This document shows, piece after piece, positions 42,910-52,310 of a stretch of 64,000 bases of DNA. Numbering within the stretch: position 1 is the first letter of the stretch; each line of letters starts with the position of its first letter. This DNA is from Solimonas thermocellulolyticum (GTDB lineage: Bacteria; Pseudomonadota; Gammaproteobacteria; Nevskiales; Nevskiaceae). Location of the stretch: positions 124,001 through 188,000 of the forward strand of contig NZ_JBEPIJ010000002.1 in the NCBI RefSeq assembly GCF_040327995.1, in the 5' to 3' direction. The notes beneath the pieces are model-generated. The model saw only the letters and a list, made by a program, of their open reading frames with translations. It was not told the DNA's origin and did no database searches. Made by a program: the position numbers and the translations under genes.

Positions 42910-45669
42910 TCAACGCAGGCGCGCCCCGTCGGCGTCGAGCACGCTGACCTCGCCCCAGCCGAGCGCACGAATCGGCTGTTCGATGCGCGCGAGATCGCCG
43001 ACGACGACCCAAGTCAGCGCCTGCGGCTGTAACAGCCGGCGTGCCGCCTCGTTGACCGCGGCCGGCGTCAACCCGCCGATGCGATCCGCGTAGTCGTTCC
43101 AGTAATCGTCGGCGAGGCCGTGCACGAGGATCGTCGTGTACGAACCGGCGATGTCGCCCACGGTCTCGTTCTCGCCCGGCAGTGAGCGCACCAGACTGTT
43201 CCGCGCGAAGTCGATCTCCTCCTGCTGGAGCGGCGCCTTGCCGCGCACGGCTTCGAGCTCGCGGCGGATCTCGCGCATCGACTCGACGGTCTTGTCCGCC
43301 TGCACCGGCGCATAGGCGATGAACGGCCGCTGCGCCTTGGCACCGGAGATCGAGCTGAAGGCGCCGTAGCTCCAGCCTTTGGCTTCGCGCAGGTTCATGT
43401 TCAGGCGCGAGACGAAATTGCCACCGATCACCGCGTTGGCGAGCTGCATGGCGAGGTCGTCGGGGTCCGAAAGCGGCGGCGCGAGATGGGTGGCGAGGAT
43501 CAAGCTCTGTTCGGCGCCGCTGCGGTTGACCAGGAACACGCGCGACGTAGCCGGCAGTTCGACGTGATCGAGCTGCTTTCGTGGCGGCGGCTCGTCGGGC
43601 GCGGACCAGGCACCAAGGCGCGATTCGAGCAGCGGCACGATTTCCTCCAGCGTGGTGTCGCCGACGACCAGCAGCGTCGAAGTGTCGGGCCGCAGCCAGC
43701 GTGCGTAAAAGCGCTTCACGTCGTCCAGCGTGATCGCGCGCACGCTGTCCTCGGTGCCGGTGCCGCTGCGCGGGTTGGCGTAGGCGTGGCCGGCACCGTA
43801 GATCAGGGCCGGATAGAGTCGCGAGGCGATGCCGTAGGGTTCGGCCTTTTCTTGCTGGATCGCGGCGAGCAGAAGCTGGCGCAGGCGCTCCAGGTCGGCT
43901 TCGGCGAAACGCGGGCGCAGCAGCACGTCGGCGAACAGGTCGAGGCTCGGCGCCAGCCGCGCCTTGAGCGCGTTGAGGTTGACGAAAGAGGTATCGAGAT
44001 TCGAGCCCGCGGACAACTGCGCACCGAGTCGCTCGATGCGTGCCGAGAGCGCCAGCGCATCGTCGTCGCCGGCGCCCTCGTCGAGCATGTCCAGCGTCAG
44101 GCGCGCGGTGCCGGCCTTGATGCCGGCGTCCGCGGCGTAGCCGGCGTCGGCAATCAGCGAGACCTGCACCACCGGGGCCTCGTGACGCTCGGCGAGCACC
44201 AGCTCAAGGCCGTTCGACAGCGTCGCGCGCTGCAGCGGCGGCAGTTCGAGGTCCGGCGGCGCGCCGACCGCCGGCAGCTTGGAGCGATCGGCGCCGGTAT
44301 CGGCGGTGCGATACTCGGGAAAGGGCTCGACGGTCAGCGTGAACCGGCCGTCGGCGAGCCAGTGCCGCGCGATGTCGCGCACCGCAAGCGGCGTGGCCTC
44401 GCGGACCTCGCGCAGCTCCTCGGTGTAGCGGTCCGGGGTGCCGCAGTAGACCTCGTATTGCGCGAGCACGGCCGACTTGCCGCCGAAGCCGTCGACGCGC
44501 TCCAGCCCGCGGATCGCCTGCGCGAAGGTCTTGGTGCGCACGCGCGCGAGCTCCTCCTCGGTCGGCCCATCCTGCAAGAAGCGATGCAATTCCTCGTCGA
44601 TCGCGTGCTCGACCGCAGCGGCGTCGCCGCCCGGCTTGACGGTGACGTCGATCATGAACTGCGAGGCGATCTCGAAAGGACCCAAGCCGACGTTGACATC
44701 GGTGGCGATCTGGTCGCGGTAGACCAGGCGTTCGTACAGGCGGCTGTTCTTGCCGTCGCCGAGCACGCCGGCGGCGATGCCGAGGATGTTGGCCTGCGGA
44801 TCGCAGAAGCCCGGCACGTTCCACACCTTGAAGATGCGCGTCTGCGGCACGCGATCCTGCAGCACCATGCGCTTTTCGCCCTGCATGCGCGGCACCCAGG
44901 CCTGGTGGCGCTGGCGCACCGGTCCGGCGGGAATGTCGCCGAAGTAGTGCATGACCTTCTCGACCACCGCGTCGGCGTCGACGTCACCGGCGATCACCAG
45001 CACGGCGTTGGCGGCGCCGTAGTGTTCGCGGAACCAGTCCTTGACGTCGTCCAGCGTGGCGGCGTTCAAATCCTCGGCGGAGCCGATCGTCGTCCACGAA
45101 TACGGATGCTCGGCGGGATAGGTCGCGCGGGCGATCGTCTCCCAGACCTTGCCGTAGGGGCGGTTCTCGGCTTGGCGCTTTTCGTTGAGCACGACGGCGC
45201 GCTGTTCGTCGAGCCGGGCCTGATCGATCGCGCCGAGCAGGTGGCCCATGCGGTCGGATTCGAGCCACAGGGCGAGGTCGAGCGCATTGGTCGGCACGTT
45301 CTGGAAGTAGTTGGTACGGTCGTACCAGGTCGTGCCGTTGAGCTTGGTCGCGCCCGCGGCTTCGAGCGGGCGGAAGAACTCGTCGTTGTGGTTCTCCGAG
45401 CCGTTGAACATCAGGTGCTCGAACAGGTGGGCGAAGCCGGTGCGCCCCGGCCGTTCGTCCTTGCTGCCGACGTGGTACCAGACGTTCACGGCGACGATGG
45501 GGGCCTTGCGATCCTCATGGATCAGCAGCGTCAGGCCGTTGGGTAGCACGTGCCGCTGGTAGCTGATGCGGATGTCGGGAAACGCGTCCACGTCCGCTGC
45601 GCGTACACCGGACGCGACGAGCGCAAACGCCAAGACCGCGGTGACGGCCGCCATCCACTGCTTCATCAT
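42910..45669 (-). CDS. Periplasmic M16 (pitrilysin-type) metallopeptidase
   Basis: 919 residues, with a signal peptide (MAAVTAVLAFALVASGVRA). Two M16 pairs follow. The first contains the inverted zinc motif HLFEH at residues 81-85 with the downstream ligand in VVLNEKRQAE. The second, inactive half contains ANPRSGTGTEDSVRAITLDD and an R/Y-type recognition region. Such clamshell peptidases degrade peptides in the periplasm. ATG 45669 or 45666 are equally possible starts. It is divergent from ampD with 41 bases between start codons. Confidence 0.93.
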   Translation of the reverse strand: MMKQWMAAVTAVLAFALVASGVRAADVDAFPDIRISYQRHVLPNGLTLLIHEDRKAPIVAVNVWYHVGSKDERPGRTGFAHLFEHLMFNGSENHNDEFFRPLEAAGATKLNGTTWYDRTNYFQNVPTNALDLALWLESDRMGHLLGAIDQARLDEQRAVVLNEKRQAENRPYGKVWETIARATYPAEHPYSWTTIGSAEDLNAATLDDVKDWFREHYGAANAVLVIAGDVDADAVVEKVMHYFGDIPAGPVRQRHQAWVPRMQGEKRMVLQDRVPQTRIFKVWNVPGFCDPQANILGIAAGVLGDGKNSRLYERLVYRDQIATDVNVGLGPFEIASQFMIDVTVKPGGDAAAVEHAIDEELHRFLQDGPTEEELARVRTKTFAQAIRGLERVDGFGGKSAVLAQYEVYCGTPDRYTEELREVREATPLAVRDIARHWLADGRFTLTVEPFPEYRTADTGADRSKLPAVGAPPDLELPPLQRATLSNGLELVLAERHEAPVVQVSLIADAGYAADAGIKAGTARLTLDMLDEGAGDDDALALSARIERLGAQLSAGSNLDTSFVNLNALKARLAPSLDLFADVLLRPRFAEADLERLRQLLLAAIQQEKAEPYGIASRLYPALIYGAGHAYANPRSGTGTEDSVRAITLDDVKRFYARWLRPDTSTLLVVGDTTLEEIVPLLESRLGAWSAPDEPPPRKQLDHVELPATSRVFLVNRSGAEQSLILATHLAPPLSDPDDLAMQLANAVIGGNFVSRLNMNLREAKGWSYGAFSSISGAKAQRPFIAYAPVQADKTVESMREIRRELEAVRGKAPLQQEEIDFARNSLVRSLPGENETVGDIAGSYTTILVHGLADDYWNDYADRIGGLTPAAVNEAARRLLQPQALTWVVVGDLARIEQPIRALGWGEVSVLDADGARLR

Positions 45670-45710
45670 GAGCCCCAATCCTGTTCCTTCTTCCGCGTAT
45701 TTATACGCCC

Positions 45711-46292
45711 ATGAGTGCAAAGACGCGCGCGACCGGCAAAGGTTCCGCGGCGATCGTCGGCGAGGGCTGGCTCGCCGGCGCGCGCCGCCTGCCTTCGCCC
45801 AACTGCGATGCGCGCCCGCCGCGCGAACGCATCAGCCTGCTGGTGATCCACGGCATCTCGCTGCCGCCCGGCGTGTTCGGCGGGCCGTGGATCGATGCGC
45901 TGTTCCGCAATCGTCTCGACGCGTCGGCGCACCCGTACTTCGCCGAGATCGCCTCGCTGCGCGTGTCCGCGCATCTGCTGATCCGCCGCGACGGCCGGCT
46001 GACGCAGTACGTGCCCTTTAGCCGTCGCGCCTGGCATGCAGGGGTGTCGCGTTTCGGCGGACGCGAGCGCTGCAATGACTTCTCGATCGGCATCGAACTC
46101 GAAGGCACCGACACGCAGCCGTACACGACGCGACAGTACCGCCGCCTGGCGCGTGTGATCGCACAGATCCGCGCGCGCTACCCGGCGATCACGCCATCGA
46201 GAATCGTCGGCCACAGCGACATCGCGCCCGGACGCAAGACCGATCCGGGGCCGTCCTTCGACTGGCAGCGCCTGCACGCACTGCTCGCGTAA
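45711..46292 (+). CDS. ampD: 1,6-anhydro-N-acetylmuramyl-L-alanine amidase AmpD
   Basis: 193 residues. Cytoplasmic zinc amidase of peptidoglycan recycling that cleaves anhydro-muropeptides and so limits AmpC induction. Zinc ligands are in LLVIHGISLPPG and GHSDIAPGRKTDPGPSF (His and Asp); NDFSIGIELEGTD is also typical. An imperfect inverted repeat CGTAT-TT-ATACG sits two bases upstream of the start. ampE follows after nine bases. Confidence 0.96.
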   Translation: MSAKTRATGKGSAAIVGEGWLAGARRLPSPNCDARPPRERISLLVIHGISLPPGVFGGPWIDALFRNRLDASAHPYFAEIASLRVSAHLLIRRDGRLTQYVPFSRRAWHAGVSRFGGRERCNDFSIGIELEGTDTQPYTTRQYRRLARVIAQIRARYPAITPSRIVGHSDIAPGRKTDPGPSFDWQRLHALLA

Positions 46293-46301
46293 AGTAGCGG
46301 C

Positions 46302-47165
46302 ATGAGCTTGATCGGCATCCTGCTCGCGCTGCTGCTGGAACGCGTGCTCGGTCAACTGCCCGGGTGGGGGCGGCCGGTGGTGTTCCTCGCGGCGATGCGC
46401 GCCCTGCATGCGCTCTCGCCGGCGCGGCTGTGGCGTTCGGTTCTGCTGCCGCCGCTCGTCGTCGCGCCGCCGGTGATCCTGACCTGGTGGGCGTTCGGCC
46501 GCATCGAAGGGCCGATCGTTTCCCTGCTGTTGTCGGCGACGGTGTTGCTGCTATGTCTGGGGCCGCGCGATCTGGCCGAAGACGTGCACGAATTGCTGCG
46601 CGCGCGCGCCGACGGCGACGAGGCACGCGCCGCCCAGCTCGCGCGCGCCCTGCAGCACGGACCCAATCCCGGCGAGACGCATCGCTCGCTGGTCGGCGCG
46701 CTGTTCGTGCAGTCGCACGAAAAACTGTTCGGCGTACTGCTGTGGTTCTTCGCATTCGGGCCGGCCGGCGCGGTGTTGTACCGGCTCGTCAGCCGCCTGC
46801 CGCGTTTCTTGGACGAAACCGCGCCGGGCTCGCCGGCGTTGCAGCTCGCAGACTGGCTGCACGCGGTGTCGGCGTGGCTGCCGGCGCGCATCACCGCACT
46901 GGTTTTCGGGCTCGCGGGCAGCCTCGACGATGCGCTCGCCGCCTGGCGTCAGCTCTGGCGTGAGCCCGAACACGGCTGGCGCACGCAGACCTGGGCCGTG
47001 CTCGCCGAAGTGCCGTCGGCGGCGCTGGGCGCCGAGGAGCAGGGCGGCGCCGTGGTGCCGGCCAGCCTCGAAGCGATGCTCGGCGAGGTGCTGCGCATGC
47101 AATGGCGGGCTTTGCTGATCATGCTGGCCGCGTTCGCGTTGACCGCGACCGGACAACTGCTCTGA
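46302..47165 (+). CDS. ampE: AmpE, inner-membrane regulatory protein
   Basis: 287 residues with about four membrane segments (LIGILLALLLERVLGQL; VLLPPLVVAPPVILTWW; LLLSATVLLLCLG; C-terminal LLIMLAAFALTATGQLL). The central GETHRSLVGALFVQSHEKLFG stretch is a strong AmpE mark. It is thought to sense or signal in the ampD-ampE beta-lactamase induction pathway. Its stop overlaps the btuF start by one base (TGATG). Confidence 0.92.
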   Translation: MSLIGILLALLLERVLGQLPGWGRPVVFLAAMRALHALSPARLWRSVLLPPLVVAPPVILTWWAFGRIEGPIVSLLLSATVLLLCLGPRDLAEDVHELLRARADGDEARAAQLARALQHGPNPGETHRSLVGALFVQSHEKLFGVLLWFFAFGPAGAVLYRLVSRLPRFLDETAPGSPALQLADWLHAVSAWLPARITALVFGLAGSLDDALAAWRQLWREPEHGWRTQTWAVLAEVPSAALGAEEQGGAVVPASLEAMLGEVLRMQWRALLIMLAAFALTATGQLL

Positions 47166-47998
47166 TGCGCTGGCTGCGTGGGCTGCTGCTGGTGCTGTGC
47201 TGTGCCGGCGCGCACGCGAGCGAGCGCATCGTCGCGCTCGCGCCGCACCTCGCAGAACTGACGTGCGCGGTCGGCGCCTGCGAACGTCTGGTCGGCGTCG
47301 TCGCCTATACCGATGCGCCGGCCCAGGCGGCGCGCCTGCCGCAGGTCGGCGATGCCTACGGCGTCAACCTCGAAGCGCTGCTGCGCCTGCAGCCCGATCT
47401 GGTGCTGGCCTGGGATGGCGGTACGCCGGCAGCCGTGATCGAGCGTCTGCGCGGACTCGGACTCGCCGTGGAGACGGTGGCGATCCGCGACCTCGATGGC
47501 ATCGGCGCGGCCATGGTCCGGATCGGCGAGCGTATCGATGCGCCAGATACCGCGCGAGCGGCGGCGGACTATCGTCGGCGCCTGCACGAACTACGCGCGC
47601 GCTATCGCGACCGGCGCCGGCTGCGCGCCTTCTACCAGACCGAGACCGCACCGGCGTTCAGCATCAACCGGCGTAGTCCGATTCACGAAGCCCTGTCGCT
47701 GTGCGGCGCAAAGAACGTGTTCGCCGATCTGCCGGCGCTGGCGGCGGCCGTCAGCCTGGAGGCCGTGATCGCCGCGCGACCCGAGGTGGTCGTGCACACC
47801 CAGCAGGAAGACCAGCAGGCGATGGCGCGCTATTGGGCGCGTCTGCCGCAACTGCCGCCGTCCGATCCGCGGCGCCGCGTGGTCGTCGACGGCAACACGC
47901 TGACCCGGCAGTCGCCGCGCATGCTCGACGGCATCGCCGAGTTGTGCGAAGGGCTGGACCGCGTGCGCGCCCTGGAGCCGTTCAACGCTGCCAAGTGA
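47165..47998 (+). CDS. btuF: Periplasmic cobalamin-binding protein BtuF-like
   Basis: 277 residues. Signal peptide (RWLRGLLLVLCCAGAHAS), then a two-lobed class III substrate-binding fold: RIVALAPHLAELTCAVGACE, VGDAYGVNLEALLRLQPDLV and FQ-type helix region replaced by YQTETAPAFSINRRSPIHEA. The neighbours (adenosyltransferase and btuB with a B12 riboswitch) make cobalamin the likely ligand. No btuC/btuD transporter genes are in the window. Its end overlaps the convergent adenosyltransferase gene by 17 bases. Confidence 0.88.
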   Translation: MRWLRGLLLVLCCAGAHASERIVALAPHLAELTCAVGACERLVGVVAYTDAPAQAARLPQVGDAYGVNLEALLRLQPDLVLAWDGGTPAAVIERLRGLGLAVETVAIRDLDGIGAAMVRIGERIDAPDTARAAADYRRRLHELRARYRDRRRLRAFYQTETAPAFSINRRSPIHEALSLCGAKNVFADLPALAAAVSLEAVIAARPEVVVHTQQEDQQAMARYWARLPQLPPSDPRRRVVVDGNTLTRQSPRMLDGIAELCEGLDRVRALEPFNAAK

Positions 47999-48518
47999 TC
48001 TCGCCGCCGTGATCGCGCGCGAGGTGGCGCGCGATCACGAACAGTAGATCCGACAGGCGGTTGAGGTAGCGCAGCGACGCGGCGTTGACGGTGGATACCT
48101 CGTTCGCGCGCCACAGCGCGCGCTCGGCGCGGCGTGCGATCGCGCGCGCCAGATGCGCCTGCGCGCCCAGCGGCCCACCGCCCGGCAGCACGAACTCCTT
48201 GAGTGGTGGCAGGTCGGCGTTGAAGTCGCTCAGCCAGGCATCGAGCTTGGCGACGTGTTCGTCGCCGATGACGGCGTACTCGGGCATGGCGATCTCGCCG
48301 CCGATATCGAACAGGCGATGCTGGATCTGCTGCAGTACGTCGACGAAGCGTGCGGGCGGCGACAGCGCCAGCAGCACGCCGATGGTGCTGTTGAGCTCGT
48401 CGAGATCGCCCATCGCCGCGAAGCGCACATCGGTTTTGGGCAGGCGCTCGCCGGTGGCCAGGCCCGAGGTGCCGCCATCACCGGTGCGTGTTGCGATCTT
48501 GCTGAGTCGGTGGCCCAT
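47982..48518 (-). CDS. Cob(I)yrinic acid a,c-diamide/cobalamin adenosyltransferase, PduO type
   Basis: 178 residues. ATP:cob(I)alamin adenosyltransferase of the PduO/MMAB family: the N-terminal KIATRTGDGGTSGLATGE binds ATP, and RRAERALWRANE with LNRLSDLLFVIARHLA forms the five-helix trimer core. It makes adenosylcobalamin. It lies between btuF and btuB, so uptake and coenzyme formation are grouped. Confidence 0.95.
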   Translation of the reverse strand: MGHRLSKIATRTGDGGTSGLATGERLPKTDVRFAAMGDLDELNSTIGVLLALSPPARFVDVLQQIQHRLFDIGGEIAMPEYAVIGDEHVAKLDAWLSDFNADLPPLKEFVLPGGGPLGAQAHLARAIARRAERALWRANEVSTVNAASLRYLNRLSDLLFVIARHLARDHGGEITWQR

Positions 48519-48574
48519 GGTTCGTGTTCGGACGAGCCGCAGCAGCCGAAAGGGCTGCCGCGGCGTGGCGAGAT

Positions 48575-50386
48575 CTACAGGCTAGCGCGCAGGCCGACGT
48601 AGATCGAGGCATCCGCTTGGTTGAAGCCGGCTGCCGTCTGGTACTCCTTGTCGAGCACGTTTTCGGCCCTGAGTCTCAGCTCGACCGACGAGCCCAGCCG
48701 GACGCCGGCCTGCAGGTTGAGTAGCGCGTAGCCAGGCGCGGTGACCGGGGCTGCCGTGTCCGCGGAGATGTCCGGGCGTTCGCCGCTGCCCAGCAGATCG
48801 AAGCCCGCGTCCCAGCGGCCGAAATCGCGATGCACACGCAGCGCCACGGACCGCTTGCTGCGGCGGAGCAGGGGGCGCTGCTGGGTGCGGTCGACCGGAT
48901 CCTGGATCAGCCCGGTGAGCGTGGCCGACCAGGCGTCGGCGCGCAGGTGGTAGCCAAGCTCGATACCTTCGTTGCGATAGCGGTCCACATTGACGGCCGT
49001 GCAATTGAAGTTCTCGTCGCAGGACAGGTTGATCAGGTCGTTGACATCGCTGCGGAACAGGCGCAGGTCGACGCGGTGGATCTGGCCGAAGCCCTGCTGC
49101 CACCCCAGCTCGAAGTTGCGGGCGCGCTCCGGGTCGAGCTCGGGATTGCCGCCGAAGCCGAAGCGATCGGTGGCATCCGGTGCGCGAAAGCCGGTGCCGG
49201 CGGAGGCGACGAGGCGCGCCGAGTCGGTGACATCGAAGCCGTAGTCCACAGAGCCGTCCCAGCGGCTGCCGAAGCCGTCGTACTCGCTCCAGCTCGCACC
49301 GGCGACGGCGCGATGACGTCCGAGGTTGAGCTCGTCCTGCAAGCGTACGGTCGTGATGTCGCGACGCTCGTCGATCGCGCTGCCAAAGCTCAGGGCCTCG
49401 ACGTCTTCGCGCACCACGCCGACGCTGCCGCTGATCCGCTGACTGTTGCCGCGCCAGACCAGTTCCGCGTCGGTGCCCAGACGCACCGTCTCGACGTAGT
49501 CGCTGCTCTGCCGTTGCTCGATGTCGTCCTGCATGCGGCTGACGCGCAACTGCACCTGCAGGCGCTCGTCGACCGGCAGGGTTGCGTCGACGGCGGCGAC
49601 CTGGTTGCGGTAATCCTGCTCCACCACCACGCGACTGAAGTCCGTCGGATCGAAGCCGTAGTACTCGGCCGTGCCGGCGCTGTCCCAGATCCGCGCGCCG
49701 AGGTTCACCGAGCCGACGCGCCAGTGCGAGCCGAGGTTAAGACTGGTGCGATCATATCCGGTGTCTTCGGACTGACCGGCGAGCGCCGGAAAGCCATCGG
49801 TTCTCAGGTGCTGCGCCTGCAGCGAGATGCCGCCGCGGTCGCTGCCCCAGGCGCCATACACGTTCGCCTCCCGGGTGGCGTCGCTGCCGGCGCGCAGGCT
49901 CAGATCCGCCGTTGTGGAACGCGTGGCTCGACGCGTGATGACGTTGACCACGCCCGCGATCGCATCGGATCCGTATAGCGTCGCGCGCGGGCCTTTGACG
50001 ATCTCGATGCGTTCGATCATCTCCGGTGGGATGTTCTGCACGGCGCCGCCGCCCGCGGTCGCCGGGTTCATGCGCACGCCGTCGATCAGGATCAGCGTAT
50101 GGTTGGACTCGCCACCGCGGACGAACAGCGAGGTGACCGCGCCCGGGCCCCCGTTGCGACCGAGCTCGATGCCCGCGAAGAAGCGCAAAAGCTCGGCGAG
50201 ATCCGTGGCTTGTGCACGCACGATGTCCTCGCGCGTAAGGATCAACAGGGGTGCCAGCGTATCGCCCAGCGCGGTGGGTTGGCCGGTCGCCGTGACGACG
50301 ATGGGATCGAGAGCGGTCGGCGCCGGCGGCTGCGCGAGCGCGACAACTGGCGCCGTCAGGGCGCCAAGGAAGAACAACGCTTTCAT
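48575..50386 (-). CDS. btuB: TonB-dependent vitamin B12 receptor BtuB
   Basis: 603 residues. Signal peptide, then a TonB box-like PIVVTATGQ, a plug domain (FVRGGESNHTLILIDGVRMN, ERIEIVKGPRATLYGSDAIA) and a 22-strand barrel ending with the aromatic-type SIYVGLRASL. AGGAG lies eight bases before the ATG. A cobalamin riboswitch precedes the gene on the same strand and should switch off expression when B12 is plentiful. Confidence 0.94.
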   Translation of the reverse strand: MKALFFLGALTAPVVALAQPPAPTALDPIVVTATGQPTALGDTLAPLLILTREDIVRAQATDLAELLRFFAGIELGRNGGPGAVTSLFVRGGESNHTLILIDGVRMNPATAGGGAVQNIPPEMIERIEIVKGPRATLYGSDAIAGVVNVITRRATRSTTADLSLRAGSDATREANVYGAWGSDRGGISLQAQHLRTDGFPALAGQSEDTGYDRTSLNLGSHWRVGSVNLGARIWDSAGTAEYYGFDPTDFSRVVVEQDYRNQVAAVDATLPVDERLQVQLRVSRMQDDIEQRQSSDYVETVRLGTDAELVWRGNSQRISGSVGVVREDVEALSFGSAIDERRDITTVRLQDELNLGRHRAVAGASWSEYDGFGSRWDGSVDYGFDVTDSARLVASAGTGFRAPDATDRFGFGGNPELDPERARNFELGWQQGFGQIHRVDLRLFRSDVNDLINLSCDENFNCTAVNVDRYRNEGIELGYHLRADAWSATLTGLIQDPVDRTQQRPLLRRSKRSVALRVHRDFGRWDAGFDLLGSGERPDISADTAAPVTAPGYALLNLQAGVRLGSSVELRLRAENVLDKEYQTAAGFNQADASIYVGLRASL

Positions 50387-50449
50387 GCCTGTACTCCTGC
50401 GGCCTGCGTCCCCGCAGCCGCTTGGTCGGTGACCGGCGAAGATGCGCCG

Positions 50450-50660
50450 GCGTCATGCAGGCCGGTCTCCGGGCTTACAGGTTGCATCGGCGCCCGGGAG
50501 ACGAAGACCGGATGCCGGATGCGGAATCGGCAGCCTTCCCGGAAGCGGGGTTCCAGTGGCTGCTGAGCCGATTCGCGACCTGATGACCGTTGCGGGGGCA
50601 GCGTCCGATTCGCACGGACTTCCCGTTTCACCCGCGGCACCGTGATGCCGCGGACACCTG
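50450..50660 (-). promoter_or_regulatory. Cobalamin riboswitch upstream of btuB
   Basis: Read on the minus strand, the conserved pieces appear in order: GGGAAGTCCG..GAATCGGAC and GCTGCCCCCGCAAC (50589-50624), the B12 box AGCAGCCACTGG (50553-50564), and AGCCCGGAGACCGGCC (50460-50475). This matches the AdoCbl/cobalamin riboswitch family. The outer edges are approximate. It ends about 65 bases before the btuB start, leaving room for an expression platform that hides the ribosome site. Confidence 0.95.
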
Positions 50661-50716
50661 CGCCGTCGATTCTAGCCGAGCCGCTAAGATGCGCGCTCGT
50701 CGAACCGGAGTAGGCG

Positions 50717-51523
50717 ATGACGGACGAGTTACTCGGGGCTGCGCTTTCGGCGGCACGTGCCGCCAGCGACATCATCCGCAAGGCGTTTCGCGGCAATTTC
50801 GACGTGCGCTACAAGGCCGACGCCAGTCCGGTCACCGAGGTCGACGTCGCCGCCGAGCGCGCGATCAAGGCCGTGCTGCAGGCGCGTTTTCCCGACTTCG
50901 GTTTCTACGGCGAGGAGACCGGCGCCCAGAAGATGGACGCCGAGGCGCTGTGGCTGGTCGATCCGATCGACGGCACCAAGGCCTTCGTGCGCGGCTATCC
51001 GGTGTTTTCGGTGCAGATCGCGCTGATGCTCGGCGGTGAGCTGGTACTGGGCGTGTCCTGTGCGCCGTGCTGGAACGAAGGTCTGGGCGAGCTCGCATGG
51101 GCGGCGCGCGGCCGCGGGGCCTGGCGTGGGTTGCTCGACACCCCACTCGCGCAGTTCGAGCGCCTGCAGGTGTCGAGGGTCGACACGCTGGCCCAGGCGA
51201 CGCTCTCGACCGGCAATCTGGCGACGCTCGCGCGTGCGCCTCAGTGGGCCGAGCTGGGACGCCTGATCCCGCAGTTGCACCGCATTCGCGGCTATGGCGA
51301 CTTTTTGCACTACCACTATCTCGCTGCCGGCAAGATCGACGCGGTGATCGAGTCTGACGTCAACATCCTGGACATCGCCGCACTCGCCGTGATCGTGCGC
51401 GAGGCGGGGGGGCAGTTCACCGATCTCGGCGGCCGGCCGCTTGATCTGCAGACGCGCAGCGTGCTCGCCAGCAACGGCGTGCTGCACCCGGCGTTCGCCG
51501 GGCTTGCGCCGTCGGTGGGCTGA
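50717..51523 (+). CDS. Inositol monophosphatase-family phosphatase (HisN-like)
   Basis: 268 residues. Metal-dependent phosphatase with GFYGEETGAQ, the metal motif LVDPIDGTKAFVRGYP and a late ESDVNILDIAAL. Family members act on histidinol phosphate, inositol phosphates or PAP. Sequence details such as GTKAFVRG-P favour the HisN (histidinol-phosphatase) group but this is not certain. GGAG lies seven bases before ATG. It is divergent from the btuB riboswitch. Confidence 0.88.
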   Translation: MTDELLGAALSAARAASDIIRKAFRGNFDVRYKADASPVTEVDVAAERAIKAVLQARFPDFGFYGEETGAQKMDAEALWLVDPIDGTKAFVRGYPVFSVQIALMLGGELVLGVSCAPCWNEGLGELAWAARGRGAWRGLLDTPLAQFERLQVSRVDTLAQATLSTGNLATLARAPQWAELGRLIPQLHRIRGYGDFLHYHYLAAGKIDAVIESDVNILDIAALAVIVREAGGQFTDLGGRPLDLQTRSVLASNGVLHPAFAGLAPSVG

Positions 51524-51548
51524 GCCGCGATGCGGCGCAAGTCAGCGT

Positions 51549-52202
51549 CTATCGCAGACTGATCACGTCCCAGCCGCGCTCCTGCGCGGCCGCGCGCAGT
51601 CGCGGGTCGGGATCGACGGCGACCGCGCGATCGGCCATTTCGAGCAGCGGCAAATCGTTGTGCGAGTCGCTGTAGGCGGTGATGCGCCCGCGGGGTTTGC
51701 GCTGTTCATCGAGCCAAGCCCGTAGCCGGGCCACTTTACCAGTCTGGAAGTTCGGCGTGCCCTGTAGTCGGCCGGTGTAGCGCCCGTCGACGATTTCGGG
51801 TTCGGTGGCGAGCAGATGCGGTACGCCGAGCAGCGCCGCGATCGGCTCGACCACGAAGCGGTTGGTCGCGGTGGTGATCAGGAGCGTATCGCCGGCGCGG
51901 CGGTGCCGCTCCAACAGCGCGGGAGCCCCCGGCGCGACCATCGGCACCACGCGCTCGTCGATGAAGCGCTTGCGCAGCTCCTGCATGACGTGCAGTTCGT
52001 GCTCGACCAGGGGCTGCAGCACGAACGCCCCATACGCATGAATGTCGAGCGTGCCGGCCTCGTACTCGCGATAGAAGCGCTCGTTGCTGCGGGCGTAATG
52101 ATCGGCGTCGACCACACCGTTCTCGACCAGGAACACGCCCCACAGATAGTCGCTGTCGCCGGCGAGCAGGGTGTTGTCGAGGTCGAAGACGGCGAGGTTC
52201 AT
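51549..52202 (-). CDS. HAD-IB family phosphatase
   Basis: 217 residues from ATG 52202. The nucleophile motif LAVFDLDNTLLAGDSDYLW, LLITTATNRFVV (motif II) and AYSDSHNDLPLLEMAD (motif IV) define a SerB-like HAD-IB phosphatase with a helical cap. The substrate is unknown; relatives include phosphoserine and histidinol-phosphate phosphatases. The HAD-rppH divergent pair is also found in Pseudomonas. An in-frame ATG at 52244 is an alternative start. Confidence 0.88.
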   Translation of the reverse strand: MNLAVFDLDNTLLAGDSDYLWGVFLVENGVVDADHYARSNERFYREYEAGTLDIHAYGAFVLQPLVEHELHVMQELRKRFIDERVVPMVAPGAPALLERHRRAGDTLLITTATNRFVVEPIAALLGVPHLLATEPEIVDGRYTGRLQGTPNFQTGKVARLRAWLDEQRKPRGRITAYSDSHNDLPLLEMADRAVAVDPDPRLRAAAQERGWDVISLR

Positions 52203-52310
52203 CGCGACGCGCGGCGAGGCGGCAGGCACGGAGTCTTCGAGCATAGCAGCATTGCCGATCTGCGCCGCACTGTGGAAAAATCCCACAAGACACCTTAGCG
52301 ATAATCGTAA

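Noticed and set aside
43486..45546. Plus-strand open frame of 686 codons opposite the M16 protease
   Set aside because: Shadow frame of a well-supported metallopeptidase; no motif or ribosome site.
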